A stretch of 64,000 bases of DNA from Bacillota bacterium. Lineage in GTDB: Bacteria > Bacillota > Clostridia > Christensenellales > Aristaeellaceae. The position numbers were made by a program, and so were the translations under genes. Positions 1 to 8,500 of the stretch are shown piece by piece. The DNA lies in contig JAEWVC010000070.1 in the NCBI GenBank assembly GCA_023459275.1, positions 1 to 64,000 on the forward strand, written 5' to 3'. The notes beneath the pieces were generated by a model. That model was given only the letters and a program-made list of their open reading frames with translations. It ran no database searches and was not told the origin of the DNA. The number at the start of each line of letters is the position of its first letter. Positions within the stretch are counted from its first letter, which is position 1.

Positions 1-99
1 TTGCTCGGGCAAGGTAGGAATTTCTTCGAAATTCCTGCGAAAATCACCGCACATGTCGCTGATTTTCGATCTGCAATTGGAGGACTGCGGTCCTCCAAT
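1..99. repeat. Interspersed repeat, 70-bp exact duplicate plus hairpin
   Basis: Bases 1-70 recur without a mismatch at 17748-17817. They are followed at 76-99 by a perfect stem-loop (10-bp arms, 4-nt loop) that reads ATTGGAGGAC on its left arm. Related but diverged hairpin and 'CCAATACCTC' sequences occur near 31262-31300 and 53208-53250. The window starts inside this repeat, so its left end is not visible. No coding sequence is recognised in 1-617. Confidence 0.75.
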
Positions 100-126
100 A
101 CCTCCTAAGGGTTTGTTGATGGTCTG

Positions 127-677
127 ACCTTCCCCCAGGGGGGGAAGGCTTTTGGCATGCGTTCCGCTGTGATTCGGTTATTGCTCTGTCAACCGTATAT
201 TTAGATGCTTTGGCGAAATCTTTTATTGGCAGAGCAATAATGATGGGGATTCCAAAGGGATGATATCTCTTTGGCGGGGTCTGAAGCGCTTAGGCACCTG
301 CCCCTCATCCGGCGCTACGCGCCACCTTCCCCCAGGGGGGGAAGGCTTTTGGCATGCGTTCCGCTGTGATTCGGTTATTGCTCTGTCAACCGTATATTTA
401 GACGCTTTGGCGAAATCTTTTATTGACAGAGCACTAATGATAGGGATTCCAAAGGGATGATATCTCTTTGGCGGGGTCTGAAGCGCTTAGGCACCTGCCC
501 CCTCATCCGGCGCTGCGCGCCACCTTCCCCCAGGGGGGAAAGGATTTTGGCATGCGTTCCGCTGCGATTCGGTTATTGCTCTGTCAACCGTATATTTAGA
601 CGCTTTGGTGCAATCTCTCATTGGTAGAGCAATAATGATAGGGATTCCAAAGGGATGATATCTCTTTGGCGGGGTAC
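127..677. repeat. Three tandem copies of a ~197-bp repeat
   Basis: The segment beginning ACCTTCCCCCAGG recurs with start positions 127, 324 and 522, a period of 197-198 bp. Each unit contains an imperfect inverted repeat (TTATTGCTCTGTCAA against a partner ending near GAGCAATAA), then the two-hairpin element beginning GGGATTCCAAAGGG, then a CCTCATCCGGCGC segment. The third unit runs into the 3' end of the neighbouring minus-strand gene and supplies its stop codon. A single CCTCATCTGGCGC relative is at 54900-54947. Confidence 0.85.
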
Positions 678-1880
678 CAGCGCCACAGGAAGCCGCAACG
701 TACTGTCGGGGCCGCCTTGGGCGTCCGGCAGCGCCAAAACCATCTCCTCCGGCCAGGTTTCCGGCGGGACTACATCCAGTTTGATGGAAATACCTTCATC
801 CGGGGTATACCCGCTCATGTATTCCGGGGAGCAGATGCCTGTTTGCGTTCCGTCCATAGCATATAATTGGGACTGGAGCCACCATTTTTCCGCCGCTTTT
901 TCCACGGCCGCCTGATCCGCGCCGGTTAAGCGCAGGTAGAGGGCCCCGGCGATTGGGGAGAAGGTGGCCTGATACAATTCCACATCCACTCCCTCCGCGG
1001 TGATTTCCGCCGGGTCCGCGCTGCGGACGCTTTTTTTGCCTTCTTCGGCGTTCAGGGTGAAGGTAAGCTCCGGGGGTGCGTAGGCCCGGGGATAGGGGCT
1101 GCCCTCCGCCTGCCTGCGGGCCAAGGGCACCGCCACGGTGAAATCGCCCACGGGGAATATATCCTGATCACCAAGCAACGCCTGAAGGTAATAGAGGATT
1201 TCGCCGGGCTGATCTCCGCCTTTTTGGCCGGCGTCGGAGAGCATTGCATCCTGCCCGTTAACCGTCACCCAGTCGCCGATGGTGTTGAACCCGTCCTGAT
1301 TTGCCAATTTGCCCATGGCGTCACCGGCGCCGTTCATGGCGTCCTCGTCGGTGAACATCTGATGGGAGTTAAGGTCCCGGATAGAATAGACCACCCGGAG
1401 CTGCCAGCCATCGTAGGCCGCTTCCGTGATGGTGATTTCCACATGCCCACCGCGGATCCGGCCCAGGTTTGTTTTTAGAAGCCCCTCCGCGTCCCGCTGC
1501 ACATAGGAGTCCGGGCTTCCTTCCCCCATCAGGAAGGAGAACACTTTCGGCGAAAAGGAGGCCACGGCCGCGGCGGCCAGGGCAAGCACAAGCAAGAGAA
1601 CAAGAATGAGCACCGCGCGCCTGCGCGGCAGGCGCGGAACCCTTGACTTGTCCGTGGCAAGCGCCGCGGTGATACGGCGCCAGGTTGTTTCCTTGCCGGG
1701 ATAGGTTTGCCCCTCCAGTTCGTCCAGTGCGGCGGCGCATTCCAGCATCAGTGCGGCGTCCCGTTTTTTTTCGGGCAGCAGAAGCTGCCCCCGGAGGATT
1801 TTTTGCAAATCCTCCCGGGACAAAGCTTCCTTTTGAAGCGTGGAAAGCAGCCACGCCTTATACCGCCTGAAAAGAGGCAC
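618..1880 (-). CDS. Membrane-anchored anti-sigma-like protein
   Basis: This is a single-pass membrane protein of about 420 residues. The N-terminal ~85 residues are cytoplasmic and charged. One hydrophobic helix lies at about residues 89-108 after an RLPRRR stop-transfer patch, and about 310 residues lie outside, with no family I can name securely (the layout resembles DUF4179-type anti-sigma proteins). It lies 37 bp downstream of an ECF sigma gene, which is the usual sigma/anti-sigma order, so sequestering that sigma factor at the membrane is the likely role (inference). I chose the GTG at 1880 because GGAGGGAGGG lies about 6 bp upstream; the GTG at 1898 has no good site. The last ~15 residues and the stop come from the tandem repeat, so the native C-terminus may have been replaced. 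Confidence 0.7.
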   Translation of the reverse strand: MPLFRRYKAWLLSTLQKEALSREDLQKILRGQLLLPEKKRDAALMLECAAALDELEGQTYPGKETTWRRITAALATDKSRVPRLPRRRAVLILVLLLVLALAAAAVASFSPKVFSFLMGEGSPDSYVQRDAEGLLKTNLGRIRGGHVEITITEAAYDGWQLRVVYSIRDLNSHQMFTDEDAMNGAGDAMGKLANQDGFNTIGDWVTVNGQDAMLSDAGQKGGDQPGEILYYLQALLGDQDIFPVGDFTVAVPLARRQAEGSPYPRAYAPPELTFTLNAEEGKKSVRSADPAEITAEGVDVELYQATFSPIAGALYLRLTGADQAAVEKAAEKWWLQSQLYAMDGTQTGICSPEYMSGYTPDEGISIKLDVVPPETWPEEMVLALPDAQGGPDSTLRLPVALVPRQRDIIPLESLSLLLYQ

Positions 1881-1917
1881 GGGATTCCCTCCCTCCACAG
1901 ATGTATGGTTCGCCCGG

Positions 1918-2472
1918 CTAGAAACGTAACAAAATGACCAGCGCCACCGAAAGGAAAAGCTCCGGATGCCGGAGGATCTTTTGGCGGATGCGCCCGGCCC
2001 GCACCCGTATACAGGCTTCCGTCATGGAAAAGCGTTCCGTCAGTTCCTTTGCGGGAACCCTGTCAAGACAGTACAAGGTGAAAAGCTGCGCGTCCTCCCG
2101 GCCCAGCAGCTTTTCCAGCGCCTGCAGGCGAAGCTTGTCCGCCGCGGCCATAAAGGCCGGATCGGTTTCAGGGGAAACAGGTTCCCGCGCGCCTTCCTCA
2201 TTCAGGGAAAATGCAAACCGGCCCTGCTCCCTGCGCCAGGCGCGGTAATAGGAAAGCAGGCGTCTGCGCAGCGCTTCCACAAGCCATCCCTCCGGGCAGG
2301 GATGGCTTTGCAATTTTTCCCGCCGCGCGTATGCCAGCAGGAACACCTCCTGGATTTCATCCTCCAACCGGTCCGCCCCCGCGGGCGTGTTCCCCAAAAA
2401 AGCGCGGCCTACCCGGCACAGCAGCGCGTAGGTCTCATTGTATAGCGCTTCCAGCCATTCCCTGTCGTCCAC
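1918..2472 (-). CDS. ECF-type RNA polymerase sigma factor
   Basis: A protein of about 184 residues with the layout of a group IV (ECF) sigma factor. Region 2 lies in the N-terminal half (LEDEIQEVFLLAYARREKL). A region 4 helix-turn-helix lies in the C-terminal half (LFTLYCLDRVPAKELTERF, then TEACIRVRAGRIRQKIL). It should direct RNA polymerase to a small regulon, probably including itself and the anti-sigma gene that follows. The TTG at 2532 would give 20 extra residues, but it coincides with the -35 box of a good promoter and has no ribosome binding site. The GTG at 2472 is preceded by AAAGGGGAG at a 6-bp spacing, so I use that. The extreme C-terminus is hydrophobic (VALVILLRF), which is odd for a soluble sigma factor. 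Confidence 0.8.
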   Translation of the reverse strand: MDDREWLEALYNETYALLCRVGRAFLGNTPAGADRLEDEIQEVFLLAYARREKLQSHPCPEGWLVEALRRRLLSYYRAWRREQGRFAFSLNEEGAREPVSPETDPAFMAAADKLRLQALEKLLGREDAQLFTLYCLDRVPAKELTERFSMTEACIRVRAGRIRQKILRHPELFLSVALVILLRF

Positions 2473-2504
2473 GCGCCGCTCCCCTTTCCCGCCGACATAA
2501 AACC

Positions 2505-2532
2505 AGTATACCTTGGAATTTTCTTTTGACAA
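2505..2532 (-). promoter_or_regulatory. Sigma-A type promoter of the sigma/anti-sigma operon
   Basis: TTGTCA (2532-2527), a 16-bp spacer and TATACT (2510-2505) on the minus strand. The predicted start of transcription, near 2498, leaves a leader of about 25 nt before the GTG at 2472. This supports the shorter form of the sigma factor and suggests housekeeping transcription rather than pure autoregulation. Confidence 0.6.
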
Positions 2533-2870
2533 GTTCTTTCGCAGATTGTTACGTTTTTGTTACCTCCGCGCATATGCGCATAGACAGATCCCAGAAATGG
2601 GGTTTCCAAAGAAGGGTGGAGGCTGCCACGATAAGCATATATCCTAACGCTATGCAAGAAGAAGAATTTCGCGCCTGTGAGCGCGACCAAAGGGCTTTCC
2701 GGTCGCCCTTTGGAAACCTTCGGAGACCATCTTTTTGAAGATTTTTGCTTTCATGCGACTAGCACGACAGCCTTATCCACAGGAGGGCGGGTCCGGATTG
2801 TTCAATCTCCGCTTGCTTGGCAAGCCGAAAAGCAACAGTGAGGATAGTGTACGGATAAGGATTTATATGT
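2533..2870. other. Intergenic stretch without a recognisable gene
   Basis: No convincing coding sequence is seen between the sigma promoter and the repeat at 2871. Two weak relatives of the GGGGTTTCCAAAG element are present, one near 2598 and one at 2871, each preceded by an A/T-rich stretch. This looks like repeat-derived spacer. Confidence 0.5.
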
Positions 2871-3033
2871 GGGGTTTCCAAAGGGGCTTAGTTCCGGCTT
2901 GCTCAATCGTCACCCTGTTTCACCACCATTTGCAAGGCTCGTTTCGCAAGCCTCCTCCGCCTGACCTATTGCCCCCGCTGGGAGCGGGCAGGCTTCGGAG
3001 CCTTTGGCGGGGGTCCGGGGGCGGGGCTCCCGG
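2871..3033 (+). repeat. Two-hairpin repeat, apparently split by ~110 bp
   Basis: GGGGTTTCCAAAGG at 2871 starts the first stem. The matching CCTTTGG arm appears only at 3000, followed directly by the second hairpin CCGGGGGCGGGGCTCCCGG (3015-3033). In the other copies the first stem closes within about 10-20 nt, so this copy seems to carry an insertion in its first loop. It ends beside the ribosome binding site of the next gene. Confidence 0.5.
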
Positions 3034-3048
3034 AAAGGAGCGGGTTGT

Positions 3049-3984
3049 TTGAAACGTTTTCTGACTGTGCTGCTGTTGGCGGGTTTATGTGCGGGAAAGG
3101 GCTGCGCTGCGCCGGCACTTTTTACCGTACAGGACATCTATGACCAGGCGGCGGGCGGATGGCAGGAAGCATGGACGGCAGAAGGAAAAGACTTTGCGGT
3201 GGACATGGAGGTCAGCGTGCCCATAGCGGAGGCGCTGCCCGTACTTTGGGTCACGAAGGCTGCCACGGAGACCGTCTTATTATCGGAAGGCCCGTATTCC
3301 GGCGAAGAGGGCGCGGATCAGGAGTTTCCCAGAAATGTGCTGCCCCTGGCGGATGCCTGCTGGGATGTGCCCTACGCCGAAAATAACCCCATGACACTTG
3401 CGCAGGCCGACGCTTTGATGGCCGGGCAACTGGCCGGGCTCACCGGCGGCAAAGCGGAAATGATGCTTTGGGAGATTGTGCTGCTGGGCCGGCTGCGCAA
3501 GACGGACGCGGCCACGGGCAAGTTTTTGGAGCCCTTGAACGATATGGGGGGATACGTGCTGCATTACCGGCAAACGCTTAAGGGCGTGCCGGTTTTGGCG
3601 GATGCGGCGGGGGAATGCGGGATAGCGGCAACAGTCTTTTCGGCAAGGGAAATCCGGGCCGTGTTCTCCCTCTATGAGGAGGCAGCCGCGGTGGAGGAGG
3701 ATGCTGCCTTGTGTTCTTTTGACGCTGTGAAAAACGCCGTCAGGACGCTGGTGGAGCAGGGAGTGGTGGAAAGCACCGGCAGCCTTGCGCTGGGTTACGC
3801 GGTATATATGGGGACCGGGGACGGAGACGCAGGGATTGCCGTTCCCGCCTGGCTGCTTTCCGGCAGCAAAAACAGACAGGCTGCGGGTAAAAGCATCCTC
3901 ATCAGCGCCCGGACCGGGGAGATCATGCCCTGGCCGGACGCGGATGGGAAGGCGTACCCCTTTCCGGGGATAAGGGCGCGGTGA
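3049..3984 (+). CDS. Secreted protein of unknown function
   Basis: About 311 residues. A signal peptide starts LKRFLTVLLLAGLCAGKG, and the mature part has no membrane helix. Segments such as YVLHYRQTLKGVPVL and ILISARTGEIMPWP recall PepSY-like or DUF6034-like secreted proteins of Clostridia, but I cannot assign a family with confidence. The TTG at 3049 is chosen because GGAAAGGAG lies 8 bp upstream and the signal peptide begins there; an upstream in-frame start at 3004 would fall inside a repeat. It lies on the opposite strand from the sigma operon and converges on the AraC-kinase gene with a 7-bp gap. Confidence 0.6.
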   Translation: MKRFLTVLLLAGLCAGKGCAAPALFTVQDIYDQAAGGWQEAWTAEGKDFAVDMEVSVPIAEALPVLWVTKAATETVLLSEGPYSGEEGADQEFPRNVLPLADACWDVPYAENNPMTLAQADALMAGQLAGLTGGKAEMMLWEIVLLGRLRKTDAATGKFLEPLNDMGGYVLHYRQTLKGVPVLADAAGECGIAATVFSAREIRAVFSLYEEAAAVEEDAALCSFDAVKNAVRTLVEQGVVESTGSLALGYAVYMGTGDGDAGIAVPAWLLSGSKNRQAAGKSILISARTGEIMPWPDADGKAYPFPGIRAR

Positions 3985-3991
3985 CCGCCTG

Positions 3992-5302
3992 CTACACAAG
4001 GACCAGTTCCGCCCTGCGCTCCCAAAGCCAGGCAAACATCCTCCGATTGGTGGCCGCCAGTTCCTGGTATTTGGGAATGCCGCCGAAGTAGGCCACACAG
4101 ATCATTTGATTGGTAAAAACCACATAGGGAGCGGCTTCCTTCTCTTCATCGGTCAGGGGGCACACGCTGTTGTAACCATGCAGCAGGCTTTTGTATAGAA
4201 GGAACCATTTGTTATCCGGCGCGGATTGGCAATAGGGGAGATTCTCCGAAAGGATGCCCGTGAGGCAGTAGCAGGGGTCAAAGAGCCGGATGTTCTTTTC
4301 TCCCAACTCGAAATCAAGAAAGCCCGAGAAGTTTTCTCCATCCATCAGGATATTGCCGGGGTGGATATCCCTGTGGATAAGCTGCCGGGGCATAAGCGGA
4401 TACAGCCTTGGGAACGCGTCGTTGTATTCCGCGTAAAAAGCCTCGGGTAAATCCATGGCTTTGCGGGTTTCGGGCATGGCCCAGCCGCGCACAATGGCAG
4501 CAAGGTCAGGCTCGTCCAGGGGGATGTCCCCGCCAGCCGCTTCCAGAGCCTTGTGCAGCCGCCCGATGAGCGTGCCCAGGCGGAAAGCGGCATCTGCGGC
4601 ATCCGGCCTGAGAAGAAGCGCTTTGCTGTTCACCGGCCTGCCCTCAAGGCGGGGCAGCAGATAGAAGAATAGTTCCCCGTCCGTGACATATTCCTTTCCA
4701 TTTGAAGTCCTTACAGGCACGGGGGCAGCCATCCCGCCGGACTGGAGGGCTTTGGCGATGGCTGCGTGGGCCGTAAGCTGCGCCAGGCTTTTCGTGGCCT
4801 TGAGGAAGTGGGAAGAGCCGGCCTCCCAGACGTTGTCGGCGGTTATGCCGCTGTTTTCGTATACCACGGGCACGGCCGCCGCGTTTTCAAGCTGCCAATG
4901 GGCAAGCATTTCCCTGACTTTTTCCCTGGATATCATATAGCCGTTTCCTTTCTTCCAATCAAATCCGCTGGGCTTTGCGGCAGCGCGGCGTTTGGCGAAG
5001 GCGGTGGGCGAACAGCCGTATTCCCGCATGAATGCCTTGTACAGCCCGGCGTGGGTATCAAACCCGTACAGGAGCGCCGCGTCTGATGCCCGCATACCGC
5101 ACGTGATGGCATAGGCGGCGTGCTTAAGCCGCCGGCGCAGCACATACTGCATCACAGGCATCCCCACCGCGCCCTGGAATATCCGGCAGAAATGAAAAAC
5201 CGAATACCCGGCCGCCTCCGCGATATCCGCAAGGCGGAGGTCCGCTTTCAGGTTTTCCTCGATAAAGTCCGCTGCCTTCTGCATCAAATCCGCATCCGCC
5301 AT
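3992..5302 (-). CDS. AraC-type DNA-binding domain fused to an APH-like kinase
   Basis: 436 residues in two parts. Residues ~5-110 are a two-helix-turn-helix AraC domain (LADIAEAAGYSVFHFCRIFQ, then DAALLYGFDTHAGLYKAF). Residues ~125-430 are an aminoglycoside phosphotransferase/choline-kinase fold: the catalytic loop HRDIHPGN is at 310-317 and the metal-binding DFE at 330-332. The kinase core motifs are intact, so it may phosphorylate a small molecule; the substrate is unknown. The ATG at 5302 has AGGAGGG 7 bp upstream. The gene is divergent from the LRR gene (229-bp shared upstream region), so it may regulate that gene or itself. Calling it an aminoglycoside resistance gene would go too far. 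Confidence 0.8.
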   Translation of the reverse strand: MADADLMQKAADFIEENLKADLRLADIAEAAGYSVFHFCRIFQGAVGMPVMQYVLRRRLKHAAYAITCGMRASDAALLYGFDTHAGLYKAFMREYGCSPTAFAKRRAAAKPSGFDWKKGNGYMISREKVREMLAHWQLENAAAVPVVYENSGITADNVWEAGSSHFLKATKSLAQLTAHAAIAKALQSGGMAAPVPVRTSNGKEYVTDGELFFYLLPRLEGRPVNSKALLLRPDAADAAFRLGTLIGRLHKALEAAGGDIPLDEPDLAAIVRGWAMPETRKAMDLPEAFYAEYNDAFPRLYPLMPRQLIHRDIHPGNILMDGENFSGFLDFELGEKNIRLFDPCYCLTGILSENLPYCQSAPDNKWFLLYKSLLHGYNSVCPLTDEEKEAAPYVVFTNQMICVAYFGGIPKYQELAATNRRMFAWLWERRAELVLV

Positions 5303-5531
5303 CCGCCGGCCCTCCTGAAAACATGTCTGTGCAAGCGCTTACGGAACGATGATACCATACCCAAGGCATAAAAACATTTCCGGGCTTGCCAAAATACGGT
5401 GAAGGAGCGAATCCCGGGATTCTTTTGCCGTCTTTGTATGCTTCGTGCATTCCTGCGCTGCGGTGAAATGGCGTATAATGGAAAAAATACGCGGCACAAA
5501 AAGCAGCAAACATCAAGGAGGTATAAAATTT

Positions 5532-8500
5532 ATGAAGAAACTTGTGTACCTGTTTGTCATCCTGCTGGCGTTGTCCATGGCGCTGCCGCTTGCGGCCCTG
5601 GCCGGGGACGGGCAAATTGTTTTTACCGACAAGGTGCTGGAGGACAAGGTACGGGGCTGCCTGGGCCTGAAGGAAGGCCCCATCACCCAAGCCATGGCGG
5701 AGGAAGTGACACACCTTGATCTCAGCAATTATGTCTCTGAGGGCGGGGAAGTCCCGGAGTCAGACAAAATCAAGAGCATCGACGATTTGGAGGCTTTCAA
5801 AAATCTGGAGGGGCTCAACCTGTACGCCAACGACATCCATGACATCAGCGTCCTGGCGGGGCTTACAAAGCTTAGCGACCTGTCTTTGGAGCGCAACGAT
5901 ATTTATGATTTCAGCCCCTTGGCCGGACTTACCAACCTGCGGATATTGTTCCTTGACGGCAACGGGAAAGATTTGAGCTTTTTAAAAGGGCTGGTGAATC
6001 TGGAAATTGCCAGCCTGGGCTACGCAAACAGCAAGCTGCCGGAAGAATTGAAGGGCCTTCCGAAGCTTACCTACGTGTGCTCCGTATGGGGGGATATTTC
6101 CGACATCAGCATCCTGGCGGATATGCCGGGCCTCACCGGTGTGGAGCTTACCGGGAACATGGTCAGCGACATTACGCCGCTTCAGGGCCTGCGTCTTGAA
6201 AAGCTGTTTTTGAGCGACAATATGATCATTGACTACAGCCCTGTGAAGGACATTTACCCCTCCCTTACGGAGAAGGATTTTGAGTTGGTCCTCCCCGACG
6301 ACCAATGGGGGGAGCGTTCCGCGGACGATCTGGTGTTCAACGACCCTGTGCTGGAAAAAAAGGTGCGCGCGGCCATGGGCATCCCGGAGGGCTATATCAC
6401 CAAAGCCCAGGCGGAAGCCGTGACAAGCCTTAACCTTGGCAACCCCTTCGACGCGGAGGTGCCGGAGGCGGACAAGATCACCGACATCGCCGCGCTGACG
6501 CAGTTCCCCAGCCTTGTTTCCCTGAACCTTGCCAACAACGGCTTCCACGTGATCAAGGCCCTCTCCCTGCTTACAAAGCTTACGGAGCTGGACCTTAGGA
6601 ACAACGACATATGGGAACTGAATCCCCTTGGGAAGCTCACAGGCCTTCAAACCCTGTCCGTTGGCTGCTGGGGCAAGGACATGAGCTTTTTGCCCGCCTT
6701 GCAAAGCCTTACCTACCTGGATATGGGCGGCAGCGAAGCGTTCCAGCAGGAGCTTGGCAGTTTGACGAATCTTGTCACCCTTAAGGCCGCGGGGGGACAG
6801 TATACGGATATCAGCGTGCTGAGCAAACTTGTAAACCTGCAGGTCCTGGACCTTAGCTGGAACCTGGTGGCGGACCTTACCCCCATCAAGGACCTGCCCC
6901 TGAAGGAACTGTACCTGGCGGGAGACCCTATTGAGGACTACACCCCTATCAAGGACCTGTACAAAAACCTGACGAACAAGGATTTCATGGCCATGTTCCC
7001 GGAGGATATGCCCGAGGAGGCGTTGGTCATTGCGGACCGGAATTTCGAAAAGGCGCTGCGCCAGGCCATGAACATTTATGACCGGCCTATCACGAAGAAG
7101 GATGCCTACCTTACCACCAGCCTGGATATTTACCGGGACAAGGAACCCGACGCGGGGTTTGAGGACATTTCGCCCTTGCAGTATTTTGTCAACCTTCAAA
7201 GGCTGAGCTTCAACGCCAGCAACATCAGCGATCTGACCCCCCTGGCCAAGCTTACGGAGCTTACCAATCTGGACATAGGCTTTCAGCAGATCACCGATAT
7301 TGGCCCGCTGAGCGGGCTTACCAAGCTGGAAGGGCTGGGCATCAACGGCAATAGGATCAGCGACCTTACGCCCATTGCCGGCCTTGTCAACCTATCTTGG
7401 CTGAATGCCTCCCAGAACCAAATTACGGATGTGTCGCCCCTGCAAAACCTTGTGAAGCTGAGGGCCCTGTTCCTTCGTGAAAATCCTGTGGACGACTGGG
7501 CACCACTGGATGGCCTTATGCAGCGCCTTGAAGAGACGGACATAGCCATGGTGCCCGCCGATATTCCCAATGAGCCGCTGCCCATGGGTGATCCGTCTTT
7601 CGAAAAGGCCCTTGGGGACGCCATGGGCATCCATGACCGGCCTATTACCCTGCGGGACGCCTGGCGCACGGAAAACCTGTATCTCTTTGGCGGCGATAAC
7701 AGGGAAAACGCGTTTGCCGATATCTCGCCGATTTCCGCCTTTGTCAACCTGGGCAAGCTTGTCATCGACCATACGGATGTCACGGACCTTACGCCCCTCA
7801 AGGGGCTTTCCAAGCTTGCGGAGCTTACGGTGAAATATGGCATATTGAGTGATCTGACGCCCCTTTCCGGCATGCAGCAGCTTGTCTTCCTGGAGCTGAA
7901 CGACAACCAAATCGCCGATGTCACGCCCCTTGCCGGCCTGCAAAGCTTGAAGCACCTGAACCTAAACGGAAACTGGATTGAGGATGTCACGCCCCTGGCC
8001 GGCCTTGGCAGCAGCCTTGGCGAACTGTACCTTGGAAACAACCCGGTCAAGGATTTTTCCTCCCTTACAAACCTTTTTCCCCAATTGAGGGATAAGGATT
8101 TTCAGGTGATCAGCACCACGGATATCCCCGACGAACCCCTCAAAATCACCGACAAAGCCCTGAAACAGGCGCTGGCCGACGCCATGAACATCCATGACCG
8201 GGCCATCACCCAGAAAGACGCTTACACCGTCACGGAGCTTACCATCCAGGGAGCTGGCATCAAAGACATAAGCCCCCTTGCCTACTTTGTGAACCTGGGC
8301 TTCCTGGACGCGAGCTGGAACAAAATCGTGGATGTCACACCCCTTTCAGGGCTCACAAAACTTACGGGCCTGAACATCCGGGGCAACCAGATCAAGGATG
8401 TCGCGCCCCTTGCCGGCCTGAAACTTGGCTATGCGGATGTGGCGGAGAACCAAATCAAGGATATCTCGCCGCTTTCGGAGCTTTCCAGCCTTACCTCGCT

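Noticed and set aside
127..677. Tandem repeats considered as a CRISPR array
   Set aside because: The period is ~197 bp with near-identical whole units; there are no short repeats with unique spacers and no cas genes.
3992..5302. Calling the AraC-kinase fusion an aminoglycoside resistance gene
   Set aside because: Only the general kinase fold is supported; substrate residues cannot be inferred and the AraC fusion points to regulation.
5982..7199. Long open frame on the minus strand inside the LRR gene
   Set aside because: It mirrors the repetitive GC-rich plus-strand codons, has no start signal and resembles no family. The plus strand has a signal peptide and clear repeats.
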